DNA of 64,000 nt from Pseudoalteromonas espejiana DSM 9414 (GCF_002221525.1 NZ_CP011029.1:558001-622000); one strand, 5' to 3'; counted from the stretch's first letter, positions 25,856 to 35,284 are shown. The notes: generated by a model not told the origin, from the letters alone. Numbers and translations: made by a program.

Positions 25856-25973
25856 TTCCTTAAACAGAAAGGTGCTTATTTACGCACAACTAAGCAGGGC
25901 TTATAGATGCTATCGTTTTATTAAAAATACCTTCTAATGTTAAACTATAAAAAATTAATAACTTAATATAGCT

Positions 25974-26933
25974 ATGGCATTTTATCTTCCTCTATTACAG
26001 ACTCACTTTAAACACATTGAAATTGGCGATACGCTCACATCGCTTTGGAGTGGGTGTGGCAGTATTGTAGAGTGTATGCTTGATGATGAGCCATGCGTTG
26101 TTAAGGCTATTAAAATACCACGCCATATACACCATCCAAAAATTAAGCAAAGCGAATTTGCATTAAAAAGAAAGCAGCAGTCTTATGAAGTTGAATATAA
26201 CTTTTATAAGCGTTACAGCCCGCTATTGCCTAATAAAGCAAAAAGTATTGAATGTGTAAGTCCAATTAATAACGTTAATGAATATGCGCTGGTGTTTAAA
26301 AACTTTACCAAACATGGTTTTGCTCAAGCCAGCTCACTACATATAAAGGCAATACTCACGTGGTTAGCACATTTTCATGCCTTTAATTTAAATAAGCCTG
26401 CAACAGGCTTATGGCAGCAAGGGAATTATTGGCATTTAAGTACACGGCCAGATGAGTTTAATAAGCTTGATGAAGCGCCAGATAAAAAGTCCGATATTAA
26501 AAGCGCGGCACACAAAATAGACCAACGACTAAGTAGCTGTGATTACAGCACGCTAATACACGGTGATGCTAAACTTGCCAATTTTGCTGCAAGTGAGCAA
26601 GGCGAAATACTCGGCTATGATTTTCAATACGTAGGCGCTGGGGTAGGGGTTACAGATGTAATGTACTTTATGACAAGTTGTTTTAACGACGAGGAGTTAC
26701 ATAAGTATGCTGATGCGTATTTAGCTGATTATTTTTCGCAATTTAAAAGGGCACTTAACGTTTATCAGCCAGCTATGAATGCTGATGACGTTATTACAAA
26801 GTGGCAAGCGTTGTGGCCATTAACTTGGGCTGATTTTTATCGGTTTTTAGCAGGCTGGAGCCCTGATCATTTTAAAATAAACAGCTACATGATGGCGCAA
26901 GTAAACACAACGTTATCAGGCAACAAGTTATAA
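25974..26933 (+). CDS. APH/EcKinase-like phosphotransferase
   Basis: 319 residues of the protein-kinase-like phosphotransferase superfamily. The catalytic loop LIHGDAKLANF (around 197-207) gives the HGDxxxxN signature, and LGYDFQYVGAG supplies the metal-binding Asp. An N-terminal lobe lysine is in CVVKAIKIP. The pattern DFQYVGAGVGVTDVMYFM is like ecdysteroid-kinase/DUF1679 relatives, so a small hydroxylated or amino-sugar-type substrate is possible; none can be named. It is the first ordinary chromosomal gene after the cassette array and has no attC behind it. Confidence 0.8.
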   Translation: MAFYLPLLQTHFKHIEIGDTLTSLWSGCGSIVECMLDDEPCVVKAIKIPRHIHHPKIKQSEFALKRKQQSYEVEYNFYKRYSPLLPNKAKSIECVSPINNVNEYALVFKNFTKHGFAQASSLHIKAILTWLAHFHAFNLNKPATGLWQQGNYWHLSTRPDEFNKLDEAPDKKSDIKSAAHKIDQRLSSCDYSTLIHGDAKLANFAASEQGEILGYDFQYVGAGVGVTDVMYFMTSCFNDEELHKYADAYLADYFSQFKRALNVYQPAMNADDVITKWQALWPLTWADFYRFLAGWSPDHFKINSYMMAQVNTTLSGNKL

Positions 26934-27016
26934 ACATAAACCATTGGCCAGCTTGCATGAATATCAACCAAAACAATAAATTTTGGCACGAACTATGAAA
27001 ACTTATTTAAAATTGC

Positions 27017-27036
27017 AGGTCAAATGACCTTTTTTA
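27017..27036 (+). terminator. short terminator-like hairpin upstream of upp
   Basis: AGGTCA (27017-27022) / TGACCT (27025-27030) followed by TTTTTT. It may end the phosphotransferase transcript or act as an attenuator in the upp leader, 42 nt before the upp start. Confidence 0.5.
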
Positions 27037-27077
27037 ATATAAAATACCGCCAATTCTTGTATCAGTAGGTTTTTATC

Positions 27078-27707
27078 ATGTCAATTCACGTAATTTCACA
27101 CCCTCTTGTTCAACACAAATTAGGCTTAATGCGCGCTCACGGTATTAGTACTAAAAGCTTTCGTGAATTATGCTCTGAGGTAGGTACTTTATTAACCTAC
27201 GAAGCTACAAAAAACCTACAGCTAGAAGATAACGAAATTACTGGCTGGGATGGTAACAAACTGAAAGTTGAGCACATTAAAGGTAAAAAAATTACTGTAG
27301 TGCCAATATTACGTGCAGGTCTTGGTATGATGGACGGTGTAATGCAGTTATTGCCAGCGGCTAAAGTAAGCGTAGTTGGCCTTGAGCGTAACGAAGAAAC
27401 ACTTGAACCAGTCCCGTATTTTGAAAAGTTAGTTGGCAATATTGATGAGCGTTTAAGCTTAGTAATCGACCCTATGCTTGCAACGGGTGGCTCTATGATT
27501 GCCACTATCGATATGTTAAAAAAAGCAGGCTGTAAAGACATTAAAGTAATCGTGTTAGTAGCCGCACCAGAAGGCGTTGAAAAAACCCTGGCTGCGCATC
27601 CAGATATCGAAATTTTCACAGCATCGGTAGATAGCCACTTAAACGAAAAAGGTTATATTATCCCGGGCCTTGGTGATGCAGGCGACAAAATATTTGGTAC
27701 GGTTTAG
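27078..27707 (+). CDS. upp: uracil phosphoribosyltransferase
   Basis: A 209-residue enzyme converting uracil and PRPP to UMP in pyrimidine salvage. The PRPP-binding motif [10 protein letters not shown] lies around 130-140, and the uracil-binding region near the C-terminus ([16 protein letters not shown]) is intact. Length equals the E. coli enzyme. It is followed 9 nt later by uraA, the usual upp-uraA pair. Confidence 0.97.
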   Translation: MSIHVISHPLVQHKLGLMRAHGISTKSFRELCSEVGTLLTYEATKNLQLEDNEITGWDGNKLKVEHIKGKKITVVPILRAGLGMMDGVMQLLPAAKVSVVGLERNEETLEPVPYFEKLVGNIDERLSLVIDPMLATGGSMIATIDMLKKAGCKDIKVIVLVAAPEGVEKTLAAHPDIEIFTASVDSHLNEKGYIIPGLGDAGDKIFGTV

Positions 27708-27716
27708 GAGTATTCA

Positions 27717-28955
27717 GTGCAAAATAACGCCACTTTTTCAGTCAAAACTATTTTAACTGGCGCACAAATGCTGTTTGTGGCATTTGGTGCGTTAGTGCTT
27801 GTGCCTTTATTAACAGGGCTTGACCCAAGTGTTGCTTTGTTTACCGCCGGTTTAGGTACCTTGCTATTTCAGGTCGTTACTAAAGGTAAAGTACCTATAT
27901 TTTTAGCTTCTTCGTTTGCGTTTATTGCGCCTATTATTGCCTCGGTGCAAATGTGGGGCGTACCGGCAACGATGGGTGGCTTAATGGCGGCAGGTTTTGC
28001 TTATATGCTACTGGCGTTATTGGTTAAATTTAAAGGCGTAGCAACACTTCATAAAATTTTACCGCCAGTGGTTGTTGGCCCAGTGATCATGGTTATTGGC
28101 CTTGCGCTTGCTCCTGTTGCTGTAAATATGGCAATGGGAAAAAGTGGTGATGGCAGCATTGAGCTTATTGCTTATGATAAAGCGATTGTTATTTCTTTAT
28201 TTTCATTGATTGTCACACTTATTTTTGCGGTGTGGGGCAAAGGTGTTTATAAGCTTATTCCTATATTAGCAGGTGTTATATCTGGCTATGTTTTATCGCT
28301 TGTAATGGGCGTGGTTGAATTTGGCAGTGTAAGCAATGCAAGCTGGGTAGCGGTGCCTAATTTCACATGGCCAGAATTTAAATGGCAAGCCATATTATTT
28401 ATGGTGCCTGTGGCAATTGCCCCTGCTATTGAGCATATTGGCGATATGATGGCTATTAGCCAAGTAACTAATAAAGATTTTTTGAAAAAGCCAGGCTTAC
28501 ACCGCACGCTATTTGGCGATGGTTTAGCAACAGCGGCAGCTTCAATGTTTGGTGGCCCACCTAATACAACTTACTCAGAAGTGACAGGCGCAGTTATGCT
28601 GACTAAAAACTTTAATCCTAAAGTGATGATGTGGACAGCGGTTATCGCCATTGTACTGGCGTTTGTAGCAAAAATGGGCGCTGGTTTACAAACAATTCCT
28701 GTGCCTGTTATGGGCGGTATTATGATTTTATTGTTTGGATCAATTGCTGTAGTGGGGCTTAACACTTTGGTTAAATCGGGGGATGATTTAACCGCGCCAC
28801 GTAATTTAAGCATTGTAGCGCTTATTTTAGTGTGTGGTATTGGTGGTATGCACATTGGCGGCAGTCAATTTAGCCTAGAGGGCGTAAGCTTATGTGCCAT
28901 TTTAGGAATAGTTCTTAATTTGGTATTACCAAAGGCTGAGCCAGAACAAAATTAG
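27717..28955 (+). CDS. uraA: uracil permease (NCS2 family)
   Basis: 412 residues, a polytopic (about 14 TM) NCS2 uracil/H+ symporter. Family motifs include AIEHIGDMMAISQVT with the substrate-binding Glu, and FGGPPNTTYSEVTGAVMLTKNFNPKV split across the following loop. It starts at GTG 27717 with AGGAG 6 nt upstream, and the upp stop overlaps that AGGAG. The terminator at 28985 ends the operon. Confidence 0.96.
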   Translation: MQNNATFSVKTILTGAQMLFVAFGALVLVPLLTGLDPSVALFTAGLGTLLFQVVTKGKVPIFLASSFAFIAPIIASVQMWGVPATMGGLMAAGFAYMLLALLVKFKGVATLHKILPPVVVGPVIMVIGLALAPVAVNMAMGKSGDGSIELIAYDKAIVISLFSLIVTLIFAVWGKGVYKLIPILAGVISGYVLSLVMGVVEFGSVSNASWVAVPNFTWPEFKWQAILFMVPVAIAPAIEHIGDMMAISQVTNKDFLKKPGLHRTLFGDGLATAAASMFGGPPNTTYSEVTGAVMLTKNFNPKVMMWTAVIAIVLAFVAKMGAGLQTIPVPVMGGIMILLFGSIAVVGLNTLVKSGDDLTAPRNLSIVALILVCGIGGMHIGGSQFSLEGVSLCAILGIVLNLVLPKAEPEQN

Positions 28956-28984
28956 TAGTGCACTATTATTAAAAATATTGCACC

Positions 28985-29017
28985 AAAATAGCGCATTTTA
29001 AATGCGCTATTTTTTTA
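28985..29017 (+). terminator. terminator of upp-uraA
   Basis: AAAATAGCGCATTT / AAATGCGCTATTTT palindrome followed by seven T. Confidence 0.9.
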
Positions 29018-29091
29018 ACTCATTAAAAAATATATAAAAATAATAGTGGTCTAGTACCTGCATTTACTTCTACATAATATAAGGAGTTACT

Positions 29092-30837
29092 ATGTCAGAG
29101 GCCAGTATTGTGGATATTACCCCGTTTTTAGCTAAGCACCAGTTGCCTTTAAAGTATCAATACCTTAGTGAGCAATTTTTTATACCCCTTGCACACAATA
29201 TTCTCGAATCTAAAAAAAATAACACCCCTATTTTTGTCGCCATTAATGGCTGCCAAGGCTCAGGAAAAACAACCCTTGCGGACTTTTTAGTTACTTGGTT
29301 TGGTAACAACACGTCTTTAAACAGTGTGGCATTATCGATTGACGACTTTTACTTATCTAAAGAACACCGTAAAGGCCTTGCCAAAGATGTACACCCATTA
29401 TTTGCAACTCGGGGCGTGCCAGGCACCCACGATGTAGGCTTAATGAACACAACAATTAGCCGGTTATTGGCAAAAGAAGTTGGTGTGCCATTACCCAAAT
29501 TTAATAAACACCAAGACGACTGTGCTCCTGAGCAAACATGGGAGTGTAATGAGCAGCCTATTGATATCATTATTTTAGAAGGCTGGTGTGTAGGCAGTGA
29601 ACCACAGCCGCCGTTTTCTTTAAGTGAGCCAATTAATGAACTTGAGCTAAAAAATGATAAAGAAGGTGTATGGCGCCGCTGCGTTAATAGCTGTTTAGCA
29701 AACGAATATAAAAGTGTATTTGGTAAAATTAACTACACCGTAATGCTTAAAGCCCCCAGTTTTGAAGACGTGTTTAAATGGCGCCAAGAGCAAGAACAAA
29801 AGCTTATAGCAAATAAAGGTGAAGGCTCAGGTACTATGAGTGACGAGCAGTTAGTGTATTTTATTTCGCATTTTGAGCGTATCACCCGCGAAAACTTAAA
29901 TACCCTAAGTGCTAAAGCAAATGCACTGTTAGAGCTTGATAGTAATCGCGATATTAGCAGCATGCATTTAACAAGCGACGACACCTTACAACCTATTATA
30001 TTTACCGATTTAGACGGTACATTGCTCGATCATGCTGATTACAATACAAATAATATTAGTGAGTTATTGCAACAACTACAAAGTGTGCATATTCCGGTGG
30101 TGTTTAATACTAGCAAAACCTTTTGCGAGGTGGTTGAACTTAAAAACGAGCTAAATATTCAGCAACCTTTTATTGTTGAAAACGGTGCTGCTGTGTATTT
30201 GCCGTTAGATTACTTTGAGTTAAAACCAATTGGCTGTACTAAAGTAGGTGCATATTGGTGTTATGCGTTTGCATCGCCATTATCAAGTTTATTAAGTGAT
30301 TTAGACTCACTAAGTAGTGAATACCAATCGCATTATAAATTATTTAGCGATTTATCGAGCGAGCAAATCTCATCTCTTACGGGATTAGATGACGCTCACG
30401 CAAGACGCGCTCAAACACGCGACTTTTCTGACCCTCTTTATTGGCACGGCAGCGATGAACTACTCAATGCCTTTGTCAATGATGTTAAAGCTCTCGGCTA
30501 CGAAATTAAAATAGGCGGGCGCTTTATTCATATCGCAAAAAACACCGACAAAAGCGCTGCGCAGCAGTGGTTGGTTAAACAATTTTCACAACATTTTAGA
30601 AAGCCTCTCACGGTAATTGCACTAGGTGATAGTGACAACGATAAGCAAATGCTAGAACAAGCTGATATCGCCATTATCATCAATAACCCAAGCAGTAAAA
30701 AGCCGGTTAAGTTATCACACAACAAGGCGCGTTATTCGCAATCGCCAGCCCCTTTAGGCTGGGTTGAAGAAATAACCACATTGCCTTGTATTAGCAGCAT
30801 TTTAAATACTATTGAGGAGCAAAAATCGCATGGCTGA
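29092..30837 (+). CDS. fused glycerate kinase-like / HAD glycosyl-phosphoglycerate phosphatase
   Basis: 581 residues with two enzymatic halves. Residues 1-280 are a P-loop kinase: Walker A GCQGSGKT (53-60), then DDFYLS, GVPGTHDVGL, PLPKFNKHQDD and IIILEGWCVG, which follow the order seen in GLYK-type D-glycerate 3-kinases. Residues about 300-575 are a HAD-IIB phosphatase like mannosyl-3-phosphoglycerate phosphatase: DLDGTLL with nucleophile D306, and LGDSDNDKQML near the end. The predicted roles are D-glycerate to 3-phosphoglycerate, and dephosphorylation of glucosyl-3-phosphoglycerate. It overlaps the next gene by 8 nt. Joining these halves in one chain is unusual; no frameshift or stop is seen at the junction. 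Confidence 0.85.
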   Translation: MSEASIVDITPFLAKHQLPLKYQYLSEQFFIPLAHNILESKKNNTPIFVAINGCQGSGKTTLADFLVTWFGNNTSLNSVALSIDDFYLSKEHRKGLAKDVHPLFATRGVPGTHDVGLMNTTISRLLAKEVGVPLPKFNKHQDDCAPEQTWECNEQPIDIIILEGWCVGSEPQPPFSLSEPINELELKNDKEGVWRRCVNSCLANEYKSVFGKINYTVMLKAPSFEDVFKWRQEQEQKLIANKGEGSGTMSDEQLVYFISHFERITRENLNTLSAKANALLELDSNRDISSMHLTSDDTLQPIIFTDLDGTLLDHADYNTNNISELLQQLQSVHIPVVFNTSKTFCEVVELKNELNIQQPFIVENGAAVYLPLDYFELKPIGCTKVGAYWCYAFASPLSSLLSDLDSLSSEYQSHYKLFSDLSSEQISSLTGLDDAHARRAQTRDFSDPLYWHGSDELLNAFVNDVKALGYEIKIGGRFIHIAKNTDKSAAQQWLVKQFSQHFRKPLTVIALGDSDNDKQMLEQADIAIIINNPSSKKPVKLSHNKARYSQSPAPLGWVEEITTLPCISSILNTIEEQKSHG

Positions 30838-32053
30838 TTTTTATCAAAATGGCATTATTACTACTTTACATAACATTGCCGATAGACCTGTAGAAGCACT
30901 TGAAGAAGAGCTTGTAAGTTTTAGTAAGCAACGCCCAATGGGCTTAATATTACCTTCACTTTTTAGTGAACTTGAAGGCCCTGCATTACAAAATATTGTT
31001 AAAGAGTTAAAAGAAGTACCGTATTTATCGCAAATTACAATTGGCTTAGACAGAGCCGACGAATCACAGTACCGCCATGCTTTAGGCTTTTTTAAAGAGC
31101 TTAATCAAAATCATAAAGTATTATGGAATGATGGCCCGCGTTTACAAGCGCTTGATAAAGAACTACAAGAGCTAGGCGTTGCACCGCGTGAACTTGGTAA
31201 AGGTAGAAACGTGTGGTATTGCATGGGTTATAAATTGGCAACTTCAGAGGTTGAGTCAATTGCGCTGCACGATTGCGACATTTTAACTTACGACAGAGGC
31301 TTGTTAGCACGATTAATATACCCTGTTGCGCACCCACGTTTTAACTATGAGTTTTGTAAAGGGTTTTACCCACGCACTGCAAACGGCAAAATCAATGGCC
31401 GAGTATCGCGTTTATTAGTTACGCCATTATTACGATCATTTAAAACTATTTTAGGCAATACCGACTACCTAGAATATATGGACTCGTTTAGATACCCATT
31501 AGCAGGGGAGTTTTCATTTAGACGCGATGTATTAAACGATATTCGTATCCCAAGCGATTGGGGCCTTGAAATTGGCGTATTAAGTGAAATGTATCGTAAT
31601 TATTCACACAATCGCTTATGCCAAGTAGATATTGCCGATAACTACGATCATAAACACCAAGCGCTTTCGCTAGATGATCAAAGTGCAGGTTTATCTAAAA
31701 TGTCGATTGATATAACCAAAGCATTATTTAGAAAACTAGCTACACAAGGGGTAACCTTTACTAGTGAAACCATTCGGTCATTAAAAGCAACGTATTATCG
31801 TATTGGGTTAGACTTTATTGAAACCTACCACAATGATGCACTTATGAATGGGCTAACTCTTGATGTACACCAAGAAGAAAAAGCCGTAGAAATGTTTGCA
31901 CAAAATATTATGGAAGCTGGGCAGCACTTTTTAGATAACCCAATGGAAGCGCCATTTGTGCCAAGTTGGAACCGAGTTGTTTCGGCAATGCCAGATGTAT
32001 TTGAGCGCTTAAAAGAAGCTGTAGAGCTTGATAACAAAGAGTTTAGTGAATAA
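30830..32053 (+). CDS. gpgS: glucosyl-3-phosphoglycerate synthase (GT81-like)
   Basis: A 407-residue glycosyltransferase resembling GpgS, which transfers glucose from an NDP-glucose to 3-phosphoglycerate. The DxD metal site is HDCDI (D148, D150). GKGRNVWYCMGYKLA precedes it, and FRYPLAGEFSFRRDVL and DWGLEIGVLSEMY follow, all typical of the GT81/GpgS group; mannosyl specificity cannot be fully excluded. ATG 30830 was chosen because GGAG lies 10 nt upstream and the start overlaps the preceding stop (ATGGCTGA). Its acceptor is the predicted product of the upstream kinase, and its product is the predicted substrate of the fused phosphatase. Confidence 0.85.
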   Translation: MADFYQNGIITTLHNIADRPVEALEEELVSFSKQRPMGLILPSLFSELEGPALQNIVKELKEVPYLSQITIGLDRADESQYRHALGFFKELNQNHKVLWNDGPRLQALDKELQELGVAPRELGKGRNVWYCMGYKLATSEVESIALHDCDILTYDRGLLARLIYPVAHPRFNYEFCKGFYPRTANGKINGRVSRLLVTPLLRSFKTILGNTDYLEYMDSFRYPLAGEFSFRRDVLNDIRIPSDWGLEIGVLSEMYRNYSHNRLCQVDIADNYDHKHQALSLDDQSAGLSKMSIDITKALFRKLATQGVTFTSETIRSLKATYYRIGLDFIETYHNDALMNGLTLDVHQEEKAVEMFAQNIMEAGQHFLDNPMEAPFVPSWNRVVSAMPDVFERLKEAVELDNKEFSE

Positions 32054-32077
32054 ATCTAACAATAATAAGGGGCGCGT

Positions 32078-33856
32078 GTGAATACAGTAAGTGAGTTATT
32101 TTTACAGCGGGTAGAGCAACACCTTCATATAATATACAAAGATGTTGAGCTGCCTTTAAGCATTACTGAGCTGGCTGAGCAGCTTATTACTATTATTTTA
32201 GGCGACAGCCCACTGCGCGACCCCACACCGCATACCAACCGTTGGGATGAGCAAGATATAATTTTAATTGCTTATGGCGATTCTATTATTAAACACGACG
32301 AGGCCGACCAAGCCGTAGCCAAACCGGTAGAAGCACCGCTAAAAACATTGCACCGATTTATAAAAGAGCATTGTGATATGCAGCTCAATGCACTGCATAT
32401 TTTACCGTTTTACCCGTACAGCTCAGACGAAGGCTTTGCGGTTATGAACTACGTGCAGGTAAATGAATCGTTAGGTGATTGGCAAGATATTAAAAATATT
32501 GCCAAAGATGTAAAGCTAATGGCCGATTTAGTTATAAATCACTGCTCTAGCCGAAGCGTATGGTTTGAAAACTTTTTAAATGATTTACACCCAGGCAAAG
32601 ACTACTTTAAAACCGCTAGTTTAACAGATGATTTAAGCAATGTTGTACGCCCGCGTACCTCATCATTACTAAACACGGTAACTACACCAAGTGGCGAAAA
32701 ACATGTGTGGTGTACCTTTAGCCACGACCAGGTTGATTTTGATTTTGGGAACCCCGAAGTTTTAAAAGAGTTTATAAGTATTATTCGTCATTACTTAGAT
32801 AATGGTGTGCGCTTATTTAGACTCGATGCTGTTGCGTTCTTATGGAAACAGCTAAACACCAACTGTATAAATTTACCGCAAACTCATGAGGCGGTAAGGC
32901 TAATTCGCACGCTTATAGAGCACACCGAACCTAGTGTAGTAATAATTACTGAAACCAACATACCAAACCAAGAGAACCTCTCTTACTTTGGTAATGCCAA
33001 CGAAGCGCACAGCATTTATAACTTTGCTTTACCACCGTTATTACTGCATACCCTGTTAAGTGGTGATAGCACAGCAATAAAGCATTGGATGATGAGCATG
33101 CCTCCGGCGCAAAACGGTACCGCTTATTTTAACTTTATTGCATCCCACGATGGAATAGGGCTTAGACCAATTGAAGGGCTGCTGCAACCAAGCGAAGTTG
33201 CTTCATTAGTAAGTACTACGATGCAATTTGGTGGTCGCGTATCTATGCGCACCAGTAACGATGGCACGCATACTCCCTATGAGCTAAACATTGCGCTGTT
33301 TGATGCATTGCAAGGTACGCATAACGGGCAGGATAAGTTTGGTCTTGAGCGATTTATGTGCGCGCACGCTATTATGTTTGCGCTTGAAGGGATCCCTGGA
33401 CTTTATATACATAGCTTACTGGGTACAACTAACGATTACGAACGCTTTGAAAACTCACAGCATAACCGTGCTATTAACCGCCATCGCTGGCAGGAGTCAA
33501 AGCTGCTTGCAGCCATAGGTGAAAAATACAGCCATCATCACAAAGTGTTTAATGGTATAAAAAACCTGCTGGCTATTCGTAAAAAACAAGGGGCGTTTCA
33601 CCCAAATGCAACCCAATTTACGCTGCATTTAGCGGGTGGGTTATTTGGTTTTTGGAGGCAAAGTATAGATAGGCGTCAAAGTATATTTTGTGTTTATAAT
33701 ATTAGCGATAAAGCCCAAGTGCTTACACTTGCTGATTTAAATTTAATTAATACTCAGCAATGGTTTGACCTAGTGGCTGATGAAACTATAGGTGAAGATC
33801 AATTAACAATAGAGCTTGAACCGTATCAAAGTGTATGGCTAAGCAATATAAAATAA
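32078..33856 (+). CDS. GH13_18 sugar phosphorylase, probable glucosylglycerate phosphorylase
   Basis: A 592-residue GH13 enzyme of the sucrose-phosphorylase subfamily. The nucleophile is D250 (RLDAVAFLW), the acid/base E292 (IITETN) and the third acid D358 (SHDGIG). The [19 protein letters not shown] stretch is typical of GH13_18. In this gene context glucosylglycerate phosphorylase (glucosylglycerate plus phosphate to glucose 1-phosphate and D-glycerate) is the best call; sucrose 6-phosphate or glucosylglycerol specificities are alternatives. It starts at GTG 32078 with AAGGGG 5 nt upstream, as the last gene of the operon. Confidence 0.85.
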   Translation: MNTVSELFLQRVEQHLHIIYKDVELPLSITELAEQLITIILGDSPLRDPTPHTNRWDEQDIILIAYGDSIIKHDEADQAVAKPVEAPLKTLHRFIKEHCDMQLNALHILPFYPYSSDEGFAVMNYVQVNESLGDWQDIKNIAKDVKLMADLVINHCSSRSVWFENFLNDLHPGKDYFKTASLTDDLSNVVRPRTSSLLNTVTTPSGEKHVWCTFSHDQVDFDFGNPEVLKEFISIIRHYLDNGVRLFRLDAVAFLWKQLNTNCINLPQTHEAVRLIRTLIEHTEPSVVIITETNIPNQENLSYFGNANEAHSIYNFALPPLLLHTLLSGDSTAIKHWMMSMPPAQNGTAYFNFIASHDGIGLRPIEGLLQPSEVASLVSTTMQFGGRVSMRTSNDGTHTPYELNIALFDALQGTHNGQDKFGLERFMCAHAIMFALEGIPGLYIHSLLGTTNDYERFENSQHNRAINRHRWQESKLLAAIGEKYSHHHKVFNGIKNLLAIRKKQGAFHPNATQFTLHLAGGLFGFWRQSIDRRQSIFCVYNISDKAQVLTLADLNLINTQQWFDLVADETIGEDQLTIELEPYQSVWLSNIK

Positions 33857-33874
33857 GCTTTAATTCTTAATAAC

Positions 33875-33897
33875 AGCCTGCAAATGCAGGCTTTTTA
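33875..33897 (+). terminator. terminator of the glucosylglycerate operon
   Basis: AGCCTGCA (33875-33882) / TGCAGGCT (33885-33892) followed by TTTTATT. Confidence 0.9.
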
Positions 33898-34025
33898 TTA
33901 CCTCAACGTTATCCTTGTTTACTGTAAAGCCCCTTTACAGTTTAAACCTTACATAATTGCTCGCTGAGTTACTTTAATACGTAAACTTGATACAATTTAG
34001 GTGTTTTTATCAAATAGGTTTTAGT

Positions 34026-34415
34026 ATGAAGTTTTTAGTTATTATTTTTGCTCTGTTATTTAGTTGTAATGCTTTTGCACAGCAAGAAGTTGACCTTGAA
34101 GTCAATATGAAAAATACTGGTCTTGCATATAAAGATGCAGTGCAGGCTACTGGTATTGGCGGGTTTAATACCGCTATTGATAGGTTTATCGAATTAGTTG
34201 AAACCAGTAAAAAAGCAAAATTTCATAAAGAGGCACATATGTCGCGCCAAGGGCTCGATAAAGTGATTGAGCAAGCTAAGCTTGCGAAAAAATTAGCCAA
34301 CGAGCGTGGGCTCGATGCTGCAAAGCCAGCGCTTAAAAATATAGATAATTTACGTAAAAAATATCATGAGTTACATGAGCCTCCAGGCTTTTTTGACTTA
34401 CTGTTTGGTAATTAA
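34026..34415 (+). CDS. cytochrome b562 family protein
   Basis: A 129-residue periplasmic four-helix-bundle protein with a signal peptide (about 1-18, ending NAFA). The mature start EVDLEVNMKN aligns with the DLEDNM of E. coli cytochrome b562, so M28 is the likely axial heme ligand. The C-terminal KKYHELHE provides His114 (or His117) as the other. It would be an electron-transfer or heme-binding protein; heme binding is inferred from these residues. ATG 34026 was preferred over an upstream in-frame ATG (33987) because it gives a proper signal sequence. Confidence 0.75.
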   Translation: MKFLVIIFALLFSCNAFAQQEVDLEVNMKNTGLAYKDAVQATGIGGFNTAIDRFIELVETSKKAKFHKEAHMSRQGLDKVIEQAKLAKKLANERGLDAAKPALKNIDNLRKKYHELHEPPGFFDLLFGN

Positions 34416-34424
34416 GGAGTAGTA

Positions 34425-34811
34425 ATGGAAATTTCAGTTTCAATGTTAGCTGGCCAAAAGCAAAGCGCTAAATTTGGTGACCTTGAAGTAATTAGCGATC
34501 AAAGTATTAATGCGGGCGGTGGGGCAGAGCATCCTGAACCGTTTGATTACTTTTTAGTTAGTATGGTGTTATGTGCGGGATTTTATGCGCGTAAGTTTTG
34601 CGAGCAACGTGATATTTCTACTGAAGGCATGACGCTTACACAAAACAACGAAAACGTTGTTGAAAATGGCAAAAAGTTATTTTCAATCGAGATCAACTTA
34701 CCAGATGGTTTTCCGGATAAATACAAAAAAGCACTTATTGCTGCGGTTAATACGTGCACCGTTAAAAAAGTGATTCAAGCTCAGCCTGAGTTTTCAGTGG
34801 TTGTTAAATAA
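34425..34811 (+). CDS. OsmC/Ohr family protein
   Basis: 128 residues of the OsmC fold. The two conserved cysteines of peroxide-reducing members are C50 (MVLCAGFYARKFC) and C111 (NTCTVKK). The family reduces organic hydroperoxides with a thiol partner; this short YhfA-like branch is less characterised. AAGGAG lies 6 nt upstream, and the gene starts 9 nt after the cytochrome b562 stop, so the two are probably co-transcribed. Confidence 0.85.
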   Translation: MEISVSMLAGQKQSAKFGDLEVISDQSINAGGGAEHPEPFDYFLVSMVLCAGFYARKFCEQRDISTEGMTLTQNNENVVENGKKLFSIEINLPDGFPDKYKKALIAAVNTCTVKKVIQAQPEFSVVVK

Positions 34812-34847
34812 AAAAATACGGGTAAACCTAAAACAGTTTACCCGTAT
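34811..34847 (-). terminator. terminator of rpmE2-rpmJ2
   Basis: ATACGGGTAAAC (34816-34827) / GTTTACCCGTAT (34836-34847). The U tract is present only for leftward transcripts (TATTTTTTTATT on the minus strand), so it mainly serves the ribosomal protein genes. Confidence 0.85.
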
Positions 34848-34864
34848 ACTTCACGGAATTAGCG

Positions 34865-34999
34865 TTACTTTTTCTTCATACCTTGCACTGCTTTAAAGCG
34901 TGGATTGTCTTTACATATTACAAAAACACGCCCCTTTCGCTTTACTATTTGACAACCAGGACGTTGCTTAGCGCTTTTAAGCGAGCTTAAAACTTTCAT
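34865..34999 (-). CDS. rpmJ2: 50S ribosomal protein L36, zinc-independent paralogue (YkgO type)
   Basis: A 44-residue protein beginning [19 protein letters not shown] and ending [13 protein letters not shown], close to E. coli YkgO. Three of the four zinc ligands of standard L36 are absent, so it belongs to the zinc-free form that replaces the zinc-containing protein when zinc is scarce. Its ATG overlaps the rpmE2 stop codon (TAATG), so the two are translationally coupled. It is too short for most gene-length cut-offs but unmistakable. Confidence 0.95.
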   Translation of the reverse strand: MKVLSSLKSAKQRPGCQIVKRKGRVFVICKDNPRFKAVQGMKKK

Positions 35000-35262
35000 T
35001 ACTCACCTTTTTTGGCAGTAGATAGGTTTTTAAAGCGGCGATTAAACTGTGCAACTCGACCATCGCTCGCCACTGTTTTTTGCTTACCAGTGTAAAAGGG
35101 GTGTGAGTCACTTGATACGTCAATAGGTACGTACGGGTAAGTTTTACCTTCAAGTTCAATAGTGCGATTTGTTTTTATAGTAGAGCCAATAATAAAGTAG
35201 CTATCGGCAGCGGTATCGTGAAAAGCAACCACGTTGTAATCAGGATGAATATTAGGTTTCAT
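34999..35262 (-). CDS. rpmE2: 50S ribosomal protein L31 type B (YkgM type)
   Basis: 87 residues, type B L31, with the signature [36 protein letters not shown] and the C-terminal FNRRF. Cysteine zinc ligands of type A are absent. Such proteins are made under zinc starvation, freeing zinc stored in ribosomes. A Zur-box-like palindrome lies 22 nt upstream of the start. It forms a two-gene operon with rpmJ2. Confidence 0.97.
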   Translation of the reverse strand: MKPNIHPDYNVVAFHDTAADSYFIIGSTIKTNRTIELEGKTYPYVPIDVSSDSHPFYTGKQKTVASDGRVAQFNRRFKNLSTAKKGE

Positions 35263-35284
35263 AATACGCCTTAAAAAATGTAAT

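Noticed and set aside
34977..35159. 60-codon minus-strand frame overlapping rpmE2 and rpmJ2
   Set aside because: Both ribosomal proteins are unmistakable in their own frames, so this is an overlapping shadow.
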